46,486 nucleotides of DNA from Ruminococcus sp. (GTDB lineage Bacteria > Bacillota > Clostridia > Oscillospirales > Ruminococcaceae), in contig JAJQCE010000012.1 in assembly GCA_021202895.1 (NCBI GenBank), positions 1-46,486 of the forward strand, read 5' to 3'. Shown here one piece after another: positions 1 through 7,457 of this stretch (position 1 is the first letter of the stretch; each line of letters begins with the position of its first letter). Below the pieces are notes generated by a model. It saw only the letters and a program-made list of their open reading frames with translations, was not told the DNA's origin and searched no databases. Both the position numbers and the translations under genes were made by a program.

Positions 1-176
1 AGCATACTGATGTTCAGTGTTTTGCCGAAGCGTCTGGGGCGGGTGAAAAGGTAGACCTTTGCACTGTTATCCAAAAGCTCTTGAATCATCTTGGTTTTGT
101 CTACATAGTAGCTTCCCTTGTCGATGATTTCCTTGAAATCCTCTATGCCTATCGGTATTGGCTTGTATTGGTTCAT
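1..176 (-). CDS. AAA-ATPase-like / PD-(D/E)XK protein, N-terminal fragment (cut by window edge)
   Basis: Only the first 58 codons are in the window. The peptide runs MNQYKPIPIGIEDFKEII, then YYVDKTKMI, then TRPRRFGKT, which is the opening signature of the AAA-ATPase-like family (PF09820 type, usually about 500-600 aa with a C-terminal PD-(D/E)XK nuclease domain). The RPRRFGKT segment is the degenerate Walker A. The ATG at 174-176 follows an AAGGAGG ribosome site about 5 nt upstream. Members are abundant in gut Firmicutes and Bacteroidetes and often multicopy; their cellular role is not established. Family call is firm from the N-terminus; completeness cannot be judged. Confidence 0.85.
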   Translation of the reverse strand, partial: MNQYKPIPIGIEDFKEIIDKGSYYVDKTKMIQELLDNSAKVYLFTRPRRFGKTLNISM

Positions 177-450
177 GGCTGCCTCCTTTTTATCGAAGCA
201 CGATTATTTCTATATCTTTCTTTCTTTTAGTATACCATAAAAAATTTTCCCTTTTCAATGTTGTCACGATACCAACATTGACGTGCGTATAGCTGATTTT
301 TATGTACACAATGCTGTTTGTCTGAATATTCAACATATTTTGAACAGCACACAAATGTTTTAGGGGGTTATAAATGTTCACTGCGGCTTTCAAATATTGA
401 TAGATATATTCAGAAACGTCTGTGTTTTTCCAAAATCGAGAGCCACAAAA
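177..450. other. Intergenic stretch with a short DnaQ-like remnant
   Basis: No convincing gene. On the minus strand at about 432-452 the frame next to the small gene at 451-714 reads DFVALDF, which resembles the first motif region of DnaQ-type exonucleases (DFVAIDFETA), but it lacks the ETA/ETTG residues and stops at 390. It may be the scar of an exonuclease gene once fused to or following the neighbour. Low certainty. Confidence 0.3.
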
Positions 451-714
451 TCATGTCTTTCTTTTAATTTGTGCTGGTTTAAAAACAGGAATTAAATCAG
501 CCTTTAAAAGCTTAAATACGTTTTCTTTTATAAACAGCCTAGAACATTTTTTCTTAGTTTCATCTAAAACAACTGGCATAAAAGACGTACCTATTTTGAA
601 AGAAAATTTTCCACTAGATTCATCACCAGATATTTTTACAGAAAAAAAGTAAATTTTCATTGTTTTACTTAAATTATATTCTTTATTTAGACTTTTTACA
701 ATATTCTCATACAT
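451..714 (-). CDS. Small protein of unknown function, third gene of the exonuclease-BRCT operon
   Basis: 87 aa starting MYENIVKSLNKEYNL; not recognised. It is lysine- and phenylalanine-rich with no membrane segment or signal peptide. I chose the ATG at 714 rather than the TTG at 732 because it overlaps the BRCT gene's stop by 8 nt (ATGTATGA), a typical translational coupling, with AAAAGGTTGAG as a weak ribosome site. Directly after its stop the +1 frame continues as DFVALDF, reminiscent of a DnaQ exonuclease motif, so this could be the N-terminal part of a larger protein broken by a frameshift. Function is unknown; co-transcription with a nuclease and a BRCT protein suggests a DNA-related role, by context only. 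Confidence 0.55.
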   Translation of the reverse strand: MYENIVKSLNKEYNLSKTMKIYFFSVKISGDESSGKFSFKIGTSFMPVVLDETKKKCSRLFIKENVFKLLKADLIPVFKPAQIKRKT

Positions 715-1318
715 TGCACTCAACCTTTTCAAAAAAAACAGATTCCTTTATTATGTTAATTTTTGCGCCTTTGTCGTTATATTCTAAGGCTTTTTTTATT
801 TTGCCACCGTAACTACCCATAGAGTAATTTTCACTCCCTAAATCGTCGACTATAAGATAGTTAAGACCTTTAACTACATTTTTCTTTATCTCTCCGCCTT
901 TTGACAAGAGGATTTTTTCAACTTCTTCACGACCCCCTATTTTAAAATCGCCTGTCAGGCAAATTGATTTTCCATGTAAATTTTCTGAAATATGTTCATT
1001 GCAGGAAAAAGTTTTGGCAGGATTAACCAATTCAACAAAAAGGGTACACATATAATTCAATTCGCATTTTTCTAATATGCCGTCCTCCAATGCGTCCTCA
1101 ATTGCTTGCTTTGCTACATCAAAAGGATAATTTCCTGTAAGCTTTCGATTATTATCAAGCCAGTTTTTTAGCATATAAACTTCTTGCTCATTTAAAATGC
1201 TGTCCGATGTAACCCCCATTAAGATGTCTTGAAGAGTCTGCAAGGCTTTTGTCTGCTCTGACGTTAGGGAAATATGTTTAGCTTTTGAATTGTCTTTTTT
1301 ACAATTTCGTGTGAACAT
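707..1318 (-). CDS. BRCT-domain protein
   Basis: 203 aa. The C-terminal part (about residues 113-197) is a BRCT domain: GKSICLTGDF, then a helix EEVEKILLSKGGEI, then NYLIVDD and a long GGKIKKALEY helix, matching the fold used by bacterial NAD-dependent DNA ligases for phosphate and DNA contacts. Residues 18-100 form an all-helical region with acidic repeats (LNEQEVYMLKNWL, ALEDGILEKCELNYM) that resembles TerB-like helical domains in spacing; this second assignment is inference. Start at 1318 follows AGGGGGAG. It overlaps the exonuclease gene by 20 nt and the downstream small gene by 8 nt, so the three are translated together. No ligase or polymerase domain is present. A role as adaptor for the partner exonuclease in repair is plausible but unproven. 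Confidence 0.8.
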   Translation of the reverse strand: MFTRNCKKDNSKAKHISLTSEQTKALQTLQDILMGVTSDSILNEQEVYMLKNWLDNNRKLTGNYPFDVAKQAIEDALEDGILEKCELNYMCTLFVELVNPAKTFSCNEHISENLHGKSICLTGDFKIGGREEVEKILLSKGGEIKKNVVKGLNYLIVDDLGSENYSMGSYGGKIKKALEYNDKGAKINIIKESVFFEKVECNV

Positions 1319-1868
1319 TTCTCCCCCTGTATAGCTCTTTTAATTTTTGGTAGCAGTAGTGATTTGCTATACAATCGCTCAGTGATCTATGCGCCTGATT
1401 ATTTTCAATATGAAAATAATCACAAATTGTGGATAATTTTAAATTTCCACATTCTATATCACAATGCTTTGCAAAGCGGAGAGTGTCAATAAAATCATTG
1501 CTAAGTTTTGCTCCTGCTATTTTTAACAGGCTGTCATACAAAATGTTTAAGTCAAACGAGCTAATATTATGGCCTACGATGGTATCATTGCCGAGAAAGC
1601 CTATGTACTCGGTCAATGCTGCTTCAATCGGCGGCTGTCCTACAAGCATCTCATCCGTGATGCCAGTCAAGCTTGTTATCTTTGACGGCAAAGTGCCTGC
1701 AATGCTTATTAACGTGCTAAATTCGTCAACTATTTCATTATTTCTAACTTTGACTGCGGACATTTCAATTATATCGCACGTATAAATATTTGTTCCTGTC
1801 GTTTCTAAATCTATCACAGTATAATCATCAATCAATTGCAACAGGTTTTCTCCTTTTTCACGTTCCAT
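1299..1868 (-). CDS. DEDDh 3'-5' exonuclease (DnaQ/PolC epsilon-like)
   Basis: 189 aa. All three exonuclease motifs are present: ExoI VIDLETTG (D20, E22), ExoII GHNISSFDLNIL (D106), ExoIII H160-x4-D165 in AHRSLSDCIANH, so this is an active-looking DEDDh nuclease of the RNase T/DnaQ superfamily with no added domain. It would remove nucleotides from 3' ends of DNA or RNA using two metal ions. The ATG at 1868 is preceded by AAAGGAGC 9 nt upstream; the longer upstream reading lacks a ribosome site. It heads an operon with a BRCT protein and a small protein, driven by a strong promoter at 2016-2044 with a leader of about 140 nt that contains a 9-bp inverted repeat (1943-1951 with 1973-1981). Similar exonuclease domains are often fused to BRCT; here they are separate overlapping genes. 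Confidence 0.87.
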   Translation of the reverse strand: MEREKGENLLQLIDDYTVIDLETTGTNIYTCDIIEMSAVKVRNNEIVDEFSTLISIAGTLPSKITSLTGITDEMLVGQPPIEAALTEYIGFLGNDTIVGHNISSFDLNILYDSLLKIAGAKLSNDFIDTLRFAKHCDIECGNLKLSTICDYFHIENNQAHRSLSDCIANHYCYQKLKELYRGRNVHTKL

Positions 1869-2015
1869 TACTTCTTGCTCCTTTAAAATTGATGTATAAT
1901 TGCTTGTGTATTTGCGTAACACGTCCTATAATTTTGACTTGGTTCATATCATCGTCGCTTAAAACTCGTGTTTGATATGAATGTTTTCATGTGATCATCG
2001 CCTATCTATATTATT

Positions 2016-2044
2016 ATTATAGCATATTGTTTTCAAAGTGTCAA
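2016..2044 (-). promoter_or_regulatory. Sigma-A promoter of the exonuclease operon
   Basis: Reading on the minus strand, TTGACA (2039-2044), 17 nt spacer, TATAAT (2016-2021): a perfect consensus promoter. The transcript would start near 2009 and carry a leader of about 140 nt. Confidence 0.85.
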
Positions 2045-2103
2045 CAAAAAAATAGCGTTCAAATTTGTACAATCATAGAAAATAAAAAATGTGTCAAAAT
2101 GTG

Positions 2104-2132
2104 TTGACAAACAGCCACTCAAGTGCTATACC
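2104..2132 (+). promoter_or_regulatory. Sigma-A promoter upstream of small ORFs
   Basis: TTGACA (2104-2109), 17 nt spacer, TATACC (2127-2132). It points towards the two short ORFs at 2177 and 2220. Confidence 0.6.
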
Positions 2133-2176
2133 ACAAATGTAGGCTAAAGGTCACGCAAAAAAAACGAGGTGATATA

Positions 2177-2251
2177 ATGACAAACGGCGAATTATTAAAA
2201 AAACAGGAGAAATTAAAAAATGAAAACAATAGGTACAATCGCACTTTATAA
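2177..2251 (+). CDS. Short ORF, 24 aa (MTNGELLKKQEK...)
   Basis: A 24-residue lysine- and asparagine-rich reading frame with a good ribosome site (GAGGTG, 6 nt before ATG) and a consensus-like promoter 45 nt upstream. It overlaps the start of the next short ORF. Too short for a family call; it may be a leader peptide or the remnant of a helical protein. Uncertain. Confidence 0.35.
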   Translation: MTNGELLKKQEKLKNENNRYNRTL

Positions 2252-2318
2252 CCTATGCAATGATGAACAGCTTTTTACCTGTGGAACGAACGAGCAGTAT
2301 AAAAAGATGTTTTGTTAG
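2220..2318 (+). pseudogene. Short ORF, probable truncated small protein gene
   Basis: Reads MKTIGTIALYNLCNDEQLF then TCGTNEQYKKMFC and stops at TAG. The pattern ALYNLCN...LFTCGTNEQYKKMF resembles the start of a small (about 60-70 aa) family common in Ruminococcus genomes as I recall them, whose members continue with an aliphatic helix; here a stop follows KKMFC. A CAGGAG ribosome site precedes the ATG at good spacing. Probably truncated. After it, from 2319 to 2616, I see no gene, only a short direct repeat CAAGGGGAATT (2461 and 2503 region). Confidence 0.4.
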
Positions 2319-2616
2319 AGGATGTCATGAAGCTTTTTTTATCCACGGGTGAGTATCAGATTTTGCTTTTAACGGCGAGGAGCTGTAAACGGCGGAGTGT
2401 TCTTTTAGTTTTGATGCAAGCGTTTACAAAAAGTTTACAAGTAGATTAAAGCATCTATGGCAAGGGGAATTTAATTGCGGGGGGGTGTTTTTCCTTTTGT
2501 TTTCAAGGGGAATTGCGATTTTAAAGCTGAAAAAAGTTACTAGGAGTAGTTGATAAAATGTAAAAATTGTGGTAGAATGAATATGTATATTTAAGCGTTA
2601 TTGAGTTCTGTGCAAT

Positions 2617-2882
2617 TTAACCATGCTGATTTAGAATCTGTGCTATCAAAAAAATCATTATCACATTTGAAACCATGCCTATCCACTGGCATAAAACGCA
2701 TAATGCAATATATTTTTTGCTTTGAGACACTAGCTTAATCAACCGCTGATCGCCAAGCCGCTGAACTATCCTCCGACCTCATACTTAGGCATATTAAGCC
2801 CATCGCTCAAAGCCATTATGCTGCTCGAATACCCATCGGATTTGTAAAATTCCAGCAAAATTCTTATGCTGCTGTTGTTCAT
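2617..2882 (-). pseudogene. Frameshifted small winged-helix (HTH) regulator
   Basis: Starts MNNSSIRILLEFYKSDGYSS from an ATG at 2880-2882 behind a GGGAGG ribosome site, continues SIMALSDGLNMPKYEVG and stops at TAG (2766-2768). Shifting one base there restores RIVQRLGDQRLIKLVSQSKK, the expected recognition helix and wing of a small winged-helix protein, and the reading then runs to TAA at 2617-2619. The two parts align as one domain (helix, turn, LSNYEV-like helix, RLGDQRLIKLV wing), so a single base was probably lost near 2768. No DNA target can be named. Confidence 0.6.
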
Positions 2883-3010
2883 ACTAAAGCCTCCCGACAA
2901 ACCAATAGAAATCAAAATCCAAGGTTAGCCATGTCTAACTTATTTTAATCGTGCCACACTTCCCACTCTTTTCAACCCCTCAAAAAATATTTTCACAAAA
3001 AATTTTTCAA

Positions 3011-3043
3011 ATAAAAAGCGGACAGCCGCAAAAGCCGTCCGCT
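3011..3043 (-). terminator. Rho-independent terminator of the GH127 operon
   Basis: On the minus strand a 10-bp stem (3034-3043 with 3017-3026, one G-U pair) is followed by TTTTTATTT. It lies just after the stop of the alpha/beta hydrolase gene. Confidence 0.85.
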
Positions 3044-3052
3044 CTAAAATCT

Positions 3053-4078
3053 TTACAAATTCATCCTCAAAAATTCCAGTACGTCGCCGTAAACCTCCTG
3101 CCTGTTAATCTCGTTCAGCAGCTCGTGCCTTGCGCCCTCGTACAGCTTGAGCGAAGCCTCACAGCGATAATCGCACAGCTTTTCGTAAACCTTCTTTACC
3201 CCCTCAGAGTAATCCCCTACAGGATCTGCCGTTCCCGCAAGCAACAGCATAGGAATGTCCTTTGGCAGATTCGAGTACCATTTCTCGTTTGAAACATACC
3301 ATAACGCCGACAAAAGATTGATATATCCGTTCACCGTAAACTTAAACGTGCAGAGCGGATCAGCAGCGTATTTTTCAACAATATCTCTGTCACGTGAAAT
3401 CCAGTCGTACTCACTTTGAGAATCCTCAATTTTCTCATTGTACTTGCCAAACATCAGCTTGTTCAGCCGCTCGCTTCTGTAGTTGTCGCCCTTAAGCTTT
3501 TTTATAGCCTCCGCCTGTCCCAGAAGAAATTCAATCGCAGCTGTCGCAACCGAGTCGTCCGCTGCGTCAAGCTTTTTGTCCAGCCCATCAATTTTCAGCT
3601 TGGTCTCACCGTTCGGACGAAACACCTTTTTCACCTTGCTCCCATACGAATCCGCAGTTCCGATAAAGATATACGCCGAGCATTGGTGTGCGTGCCTGAG
3701 AGCATATGCTCTTGCAAAAAAGCTCCCCATACTATGTCCGATAAGAAAATACGGCTTGTCGGGATAACGCTTTTTCATAAGCTTAGTCAGCGTGTAAAGA
3801 TCCTCAACAGCATTCTGCCAGCCGTTTTCCTCGCTGAAATACCCAAGCTCCTCCTCTGTATCGGCAGTGTCACCATGCCCTAAATGGTCGTTTCCGCACA
3901 CCACAAAGCCGTTGTCCGCAAGAAAGCTCATAAACTCAGTGTAACGCTCTATGTATTCGCACATGCCATGCGAAATCTGCACAACTCCGCAGGGCTCGCC
4001 GTCAGGCTCTATAACTATATACCGACAGCTGTGAATCCCATCCGAGCTGTCAAATCTGTCCTCAATGTACTCTCTCAT
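3053..4078 (-). CDS. Alpha/beta hydrolase, lysophospholipase / monoacylglycerol lipase type
   Basis: 341 aa, the usual length for the serine aminopeptidase/Hydrolase_4 group. The triad is visible: nucleophile in GHSMGS (S116), acid in LAGTADPVG (D285), base in EGARHELLNE (H318); the oxyanion strand is VVQISHGMCEY near residue 35. There is no signal peptide, so it should be cytoplasmic and act on monoacylglycerol, lysophospholipid or acyl-ester substrates. It is the last gene of a minus-strand operon behind the GH127 enzyme and a zinc-ribbon membrane protein (18 nt gap) and is followed by a good terminator. Some members of this group de-esterify sugars, which would fit the arabinofuranosidase, but that is inference. 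Start ATG at 4078; the ribosome site (AAAGGAGA) lies just upstream. Confidence 0.85.
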   Translation of the reverse strand: MREYIEDRFDSSDGIHSCRYIVIEPDGEPCGVVQISHGMCEYIERYTEFMSFLADNGFVVCGNDHLGHGDTADTEEELGYFSEENGWQNAVEDLYTLTKLMKKRYPDKPYFLIGHSMGSFFARAYALRHAHQCSAYIFIGTADSYGSKVKKVFRPNGETKLKIDGLDKKLDAADDSVATAAIEFLLGQAEAIKKLKGDNYRSERLNKLMFGKYNEKIEDSQSEYDWISRDRDIVEKYAADPLCTFKFTVNGYINLLSALWYVSNEKWYSNLPKDIPMLLLAGTADPVGDYSEGVKKVYEKLCDYRCEASLKLYEGARHELLNEINRQEVYGDVLEFLRMNL

Positions 4079-4096
4079 AAAAATCTAAATTCTCCT

Positions 4097-4492
4097 TTAA
4101 GACGTTAAAAGCCCCGACAATGTAACTCCGCCGACAACAAAAATCAAAACGAAAATAAGTGCCCCTAAAAACATAAGAACAAGATTCGCTATCGCATAGT
4201 TCTTGGTAGACTTGTTTTTCGCCGAGCAAGCCATGATTATAGCTCCGATCAGCGGCAGAATCGAGCATAGTAGCATCCACCCGATCCACCCGATAACTCC
4301 CGTGGGATTTTCAGCCGCCTGAGCCTGGTTAATCTGTGCGTAAACAGGATTAGGCATAGGATTTGGCTGAACATTCGGCTGCTGATAGCCCTGAACAGGT
4401 TGACTAATTTTCGGCTGAGCCGCTCCGCAGTTAGGACAGAGCATATCTGTATCTCCTATCTGCGCTCCGCAGCTTGTACAAAATTTTGACAT
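4097..4492 (-). CDS. Zinc-ribbon membrane protein (two TM segments)
   Basis: 131 aa. An N-terminal C4 zinc ribbon (CTSCGAQIGD then CPNCG) is followed by a Pro/Gln/Asn-rich linker (about residues 28-68) and two hydrophobic segments, GWMLLCSILPLIGAIIMA and LVLMFLGALIFVLIFVVGG. I start at MSKFCTSCG (4492), which has a GGAGTGG ribosome site; the longer frame to 4522 has none. Proteins of this build are common in Firmicutes and mostly uncharacterised; the ribbon should face the cytoplasm. It sits between GH127 and the hydrolase in one operon (53 and 18 nt gaps). A role in membrane stress or cell-surface enzyme handling is possible but not shown. Confidence 0.8.
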   Translation of the reverse strand: MSKFCTSCGAQIGDTDMLCPNCGAAQPKISQPVQGYQQPNVQPNPMPNPVYAQINQAQAAENPTGVIGWIGWMLLCSILPLIGAIIMACSAKNKSTKNYAIANLVLMFLGALIFVLIFVVGGVTLSGLLTS

Positions 4493-4545
4493 AAAACCAC
4501 TCCATTCTATTTTAGCTGTCAAAAATCAGACAGCGTTTTTTTAAT

Positions 4546-6468
4546 TCAATTCTCTGCCGCCTCGTTCATCCAGACTCTCATCTGATTTTCTCCTCTGTTG
4601 CCCCACATATAGTATGGCACAGCCTGCGCCGTATACGGCGCTTCCTTAGGCGGCTGAGTTGAATAAAGCGCATCACTCCTCTCACGGCGCACTCCCTCAA
4701 CAAGCAGCTTCTCCGTATATCCGAGCCTTTCATCGCTAATCTGACGCAATGAAATAGCACCGCTTCTTTTCAGTGAAATCGATAAAACATCGCCGTCGTT
4801 GTCCACACCCTCAAAGCAGTAGACAAGCGGACCTCGACAAATCGCTGCGCTCCCAGTCAGTCGAGGAACCTTGCTTGAAGCGTACACACGGTAAGGCGTA
4901 TCGTCTAAATCAAGCATAAGCTCATCGCCGTCCTTCACGTCAATATACGCATATCCCTTTTTTAGCAGCGGATAAATCACTACTCCGTTCTTTTTGAACA
5001 GATAATTTTTTTCGCTCCACGATGGCACTCTTATCGCAGCTTTTCCGTCAGCGTTAAGCACCTTGTAATTAATTTCAAAGCTGTACGGATATTTTGTTTG
5101 GCAGATAAGCTTCATTCCATTTTCAAACTTCACCTCGCCGTCGGCAAACAAATGGCAAAAAACTGTATTTTCGTTTTCGCCGTAAGCGTACTTTCCAAAC
5201 GAAGTAATAAGCCTTGCAACATTCGGCGGACAGCAGGCGCAGGCGTACCACTTCGGACGAACAGGCAGATCGTGCCGATGAGTAGGAGAAGCTCCCGAAA
5301 TCCCAGGCACAGCTTCAAGCGGATTTACATAGAAAAACCTCTTTCCGTCAAGCTGCATTCCCGAAAGCACGCCGTTGTAAAACGCTCGCTCCAAAACGTC
5401 CGAATATTCTCTGTCAACATCCGTCTCAAGCATTCTCGAAGCAAAAAACATCAGCCCGATAGCCGCACAGGTTTCCGCATAAGCAGTGTCGTTCGGCAGG
5501 TCGTAGTCAACGCTGAACGCTTCCCCTATAACCGTTGAGCCTATGCCGCCCGTTATGTACATTCTTTTTTTAGTAATGCTCTCCCAGAGTGTTCTGCAAG
5601 CTTTCAAAAGACCTTCATCACTCGTCTGCGAAGCTAAATCCGCCATTGCAGTATAAAGATAAACCGCCCTCACTGCATGACCAGTTGCGTCAGTCTGCTC
5701 TCTCACAGGCTTTGCGCCCTGAAGATAGTCGTAATCGGACGGATTGTTTCCCCACACCGTCCAGTCGCGCTTTGCAGCCTCCTCCTCGTAGAAATGAGGA
5801 TTGACTCCCCTCTCGTTTATAAATCTTTCACAAAGCTCAAGGCAATGCTCGTTTCCCGTCAGACGATACATCTTCATAAGCGCAAGCTCAATCTCAGGAT
5901 GCCCGGGACAGCCCTCGTTTTTGTCAGTGACAAACCTCCTGTAAATATGCTCAACATTCTTAGTCATAACATCAAGCAGTCTGCTCTTTCCCGTCGCCTC
6001 GTAATATGCGCAGGCGGCCTCAATCATATGCCCCGAGCAGTAAAGCTCGTGACCCTCCATAAGATTTTTCCAACGCTTTTCTCTGTCCTTTATCGTAAAA
6101 TAAGTGTCAAGATAGCCGTCATCGTCCTGAGCGTCCGCTATTATCTCAATAAGCTCGTCAGCCCTTTTCTCTAAATCCTCGTCAGGGAAAAGCACAAGCG
6201 AATAAGCCGCCGCTTCAAGCCATTTAGCCGCATCGCTGTCCTGAAAAACCATTCCGTAAAAGCCATCGCCCGTATCCTCGCCCTTAAGCGCCTTGGCGGC
6301 GTTTTTAAAATTGGCGACAACGTGACTTTTCTCTGCCCCATCAGCCTCGTCATTTAAAACGCTGTACTGGTAAGGCAGAACCACGTCCTTAATAAGCCGC
6401 TGATAATCGCTGATAAACCCGCTCCCAGACTTAAATCCACTCTGTGAAAGCTGCTTTTGAATTTTCAT
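4546..6468 (-). CDS. Beta-L-arabinofuranosidase, glycoside hydrolase family 127
   Basis: 640 aa, full length for GH127 (HypBA1 type). The zinc-thiolate active site is present: GEAFSVDYDLPNDTAYAETC supplies E316 and E332/C334, and CACCPPNVARL supplies C412/C413, matching the Glu and Cys residues known in Bifidobacterium HypBA1 (E322, E338, C340, C417, C418). The enzyme releases L-arabinose from beta-linked arabinofuranosyl ends, as in extensin-type glycans and pectic side chains. No signal peptide, so it acts on imported oligosaccharides in the cytoplasm. It leads an operon with its own consensus promoter (6505-6533); GGAGGAC lies 7 nt before the ATG. No arabinose transporter or regulator is next to it. 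Confidence 0.93.
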   Translation of the reverse strand: MKIQKQLSQSGFKSGSGFISDYQRLIKDVVLPYQYSVLNDEADGAEKSHVVANFKNAAKALKGEDTGDGFYGMVFQDSDAAKWLEAAAYSLVLFPDEDLEKRADELIEIIADAQDDDGYLDTYFTIKDREKRWKNLMEGHELYCSGHMIEAACAYYEATGKSRLLDVMTKNVEHIYRRFVTDKNEGCPGHPEIELALMKMYRLTGNEHCLELCERFINERGVNPHFYEEEAAKRDWTVWGNNPSDYDYLQGAKPVREQTDATGHAVRAVYLYTAMADLASQTSDEGLLKACRTLWESITKKRMYITGGIGSTVIGEAFSVDYDLPNDTAYAETCAAIGLMFFASRMLETDVDREYSDVLERAFYNGVLSGMQLDGKRFFYVNPLEAVPGISGASPTHRHDLPVRPKWYACACCPPNVARLITSFGKYAYGENENTVFCHLFADGEVKFENGMKLICQTKYPYSFEINYKVLNADGKAAIRVPSWSEKNYLFKKNGVVIYPLLKKGYAYIDVKDGDELMLDLDDTPYRVYASSKVPRLTGSAAICRGPLVYCFEGVDNDGDVLSISLKRSGAISLRQISDERLGYTEKLLVEGVRRERSDALYSTQPPKEAPYTAQAVPYYMWGNRGENQMRVWMNEAAEN

Positions 6469-6504
6469 TTGACGTCCTCCATTTTTATATTAGTTCCTAG
6501 TTTA

Positions 6505-6533
6505 ATTATATACTACTATTCCAAAAAAGTCAA
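6505..6533 (-). promoter_or_regulatory. Sigma-A promoter of the GH127 operon
   Basis: Minus strand TTGACT (6528-6533), 17 nt spacer, TATAAT (6505-6510), with the ATG about 30 nt downstream. Confidence 0.8.
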
Positions 6534-6638
6534 CCGCTTTTTTCTTTCGCCGCTAATTTTTTCACATATCTTTTTTGCAGTAAAAAATTGTGAATTTATT
6601 ATTTAAAGCTGTTGTCAAAATGCACAAATAAGTTGCAC

Positions 6639-6673
6639 TGTGCTAACCTATTTTTTGTTCATGTGAACAAAAA
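6639..6673 (+). promoter_or_regulatory. Candidate operator upstream of feo: TGTGCTAACCT plus 22-bp palindrome
   Basis: TGTGCTAACCT at 6639-6649 is repeated exactly at 6715-6725. Next to it lies a perfect palindrome, TTTTTGTTCA at 6652-6661 and TGAACAAAAA at 6664-6673, separated by TG. CTAACCT resembles the half-site of DtxR/IdeR-type iron regulators; the assignment is inference. Confidence 0.5.
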
Positions 6674-6696
6674 TGATGAACATATTATTTCCCCTC

Positions 6697-6755
6697 TTGA
6701 CAATCGGGTTGCTATGTGCTAACCTTATATATAAAGGTATAGTTAGGAATAGCAA
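6697..6755 (+). promoter_or_regulatory. feo promoter region with nested inverted repeat
   Basis: A -35-like TTGACA is at 6697-6702. Downstream, TTGCTA (6709-6714) pairs with TAGCAA (6750-6755), CTAAC (6719-6723) with GTTAG (6742-6746) and ACCTT (6722-6726) with AAGGT (6734-6738). The -10 is not clear: TATATA or TATAGT lies at non-ideal distance, which suggests that the promoter depends on a regulator, or that the nested repeat is an RNA hairpin. Confidence 0.5.
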
Positions 6756-6836
6756 ACTGACATACCAAGGGCGCATACGCGTCCAATCATAATTTGCAGC
6801 GGACAAGAATAGTGTATTAGAAAAGAGGTCCTAATT

Positions 6837-7049
6837 ATGATGCCGCTCACGTTAGCTTCAACAGGCGAGGAAAATATGATTAAAAGAGTCGGCGGAAACA
6901 ATGAGATAAGAAAATTCCTGGAAAATCTCGGCTTTGTCGCAGGTGCGACAGTGACGGTTATAAGCGAGATTTCAGGAAACGTCATTGTCAATATCAAAGA
7001 ATCAAGAGTAGCTATTTCCAAGGAGATGGCTGCTAAAATAATGATTTAA
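6837..7049 (+). CDS. feoA: FeoA-family protein (first copy)
   Basis: 70 aa with the SH3-like FeoA core: LENLGFVAGATVTVISEISG then VNIKESRVAISKEMAAKI. FeoA proteins are small cytoplasmic partners needed for ferrous iron uptake through FeoB, probably by contact with its G domain. The ATG at 6837 follows AGAGG 8 nt upstream. This copy is divergent and begins with an unusual MMPLTLASTGEEN extension. It is followed after 22 nt by a second, more typical FeoA, and then FeoB; duplicated feoA genes are common in Clostridia. Confidence 0.88.
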   Translation: MMPLTLASTGEENMIKRVGGNNEIRKFLENLGFVAGATVTVISEISGNVIVNIKESRVAISKEMAAKIMI

Positions 7050-7071
7050 ATATGCAAGGAGGAAATGCCAT

Positions 7072-7311
7072 ATGGCAACACTTAAGGAAGCAAAAATCGG
7101 CGAAACCGTCAAGGTAAAAAAGCTTAACGGCGAGGGTGCGGTAAAGCGCAGATTTATGGACATGGGAATCACAAAAGGGATTGAAATCTACATAAGAAAG
7201 GTTGCGCCCTTAGGAGATCCGATTGAGGTTACAATCAGAGGCTATGAGCTTTCGCTCAGAAAAGCCGACGCTGAGATGATTGAAACTGAGCTTGTAAAAT
7301 CAGCAACATAA
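7072..7311 (+). CDS. feoA: FeoA-family protein (second copy)
   Basis: 79 aa, closest to the canonical FeoA: LKEAKIGETVKVKKL, then RRFMDMGITKGIEIYIRKVAP, then GDPIEVTIRGYELSLRKADA. The RRRLxDMGxxxGxxI core and the GYxLSLRKxdA end are the family hallmarks. An ideal GGAGG ribosome site precedes the ATG. It probably acts with FeoB as the cytoplasmic accessory in Fe(II) import. Between it and feoB lie 146 nt with two imperfect hairpins (7315-7347; and GGCGT/ACGCC near 7375-7391), which may set the feoA:feoB ratio. Confidence 0.93.
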   Translation: MATLKEAKIGETVKVKKLNGEGAVKRRFMDMGITKGIEIYIRKVAPLGDPIEVTIRGYELSLRKADAEMIETELVKSAT

Positions 7312-7457
7312 CTAAAAGCCTATGCTTGGGCATATTTTTAGGTTTATCCGTCATTTTTAACGCGAACCTGTAACGGCGTTTCTTGTACGCCATTTTCACA
7401 GTTTGCTTGTCGGATTCAAAGCCTAATGAACCGTATGATATGAAAGGACTGAATTAT

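Noticed and set aside
190-393. Minus-strand 67-aa ORF at the left end
   Set aside because: No ribosome site, no domain, low-complexity AT-rich sequence.
1869-1922. Longer start for the exonuclease
   Set aside because: AAAGGAGC is placed correctly only for the ATG at 1868.
2951-3292. Plus-strand ORF of 113 aa
   Set aside because: Overlaps the terminator and the alpha/beta hydrolase gene on the other strand; antisense shadow.
7383-7457. Longer FeoB start (25 extra residues)
   Set aside because: No ribosome site; FeoB proteins start just before the G1 motif, as the ATG at 7458 does.
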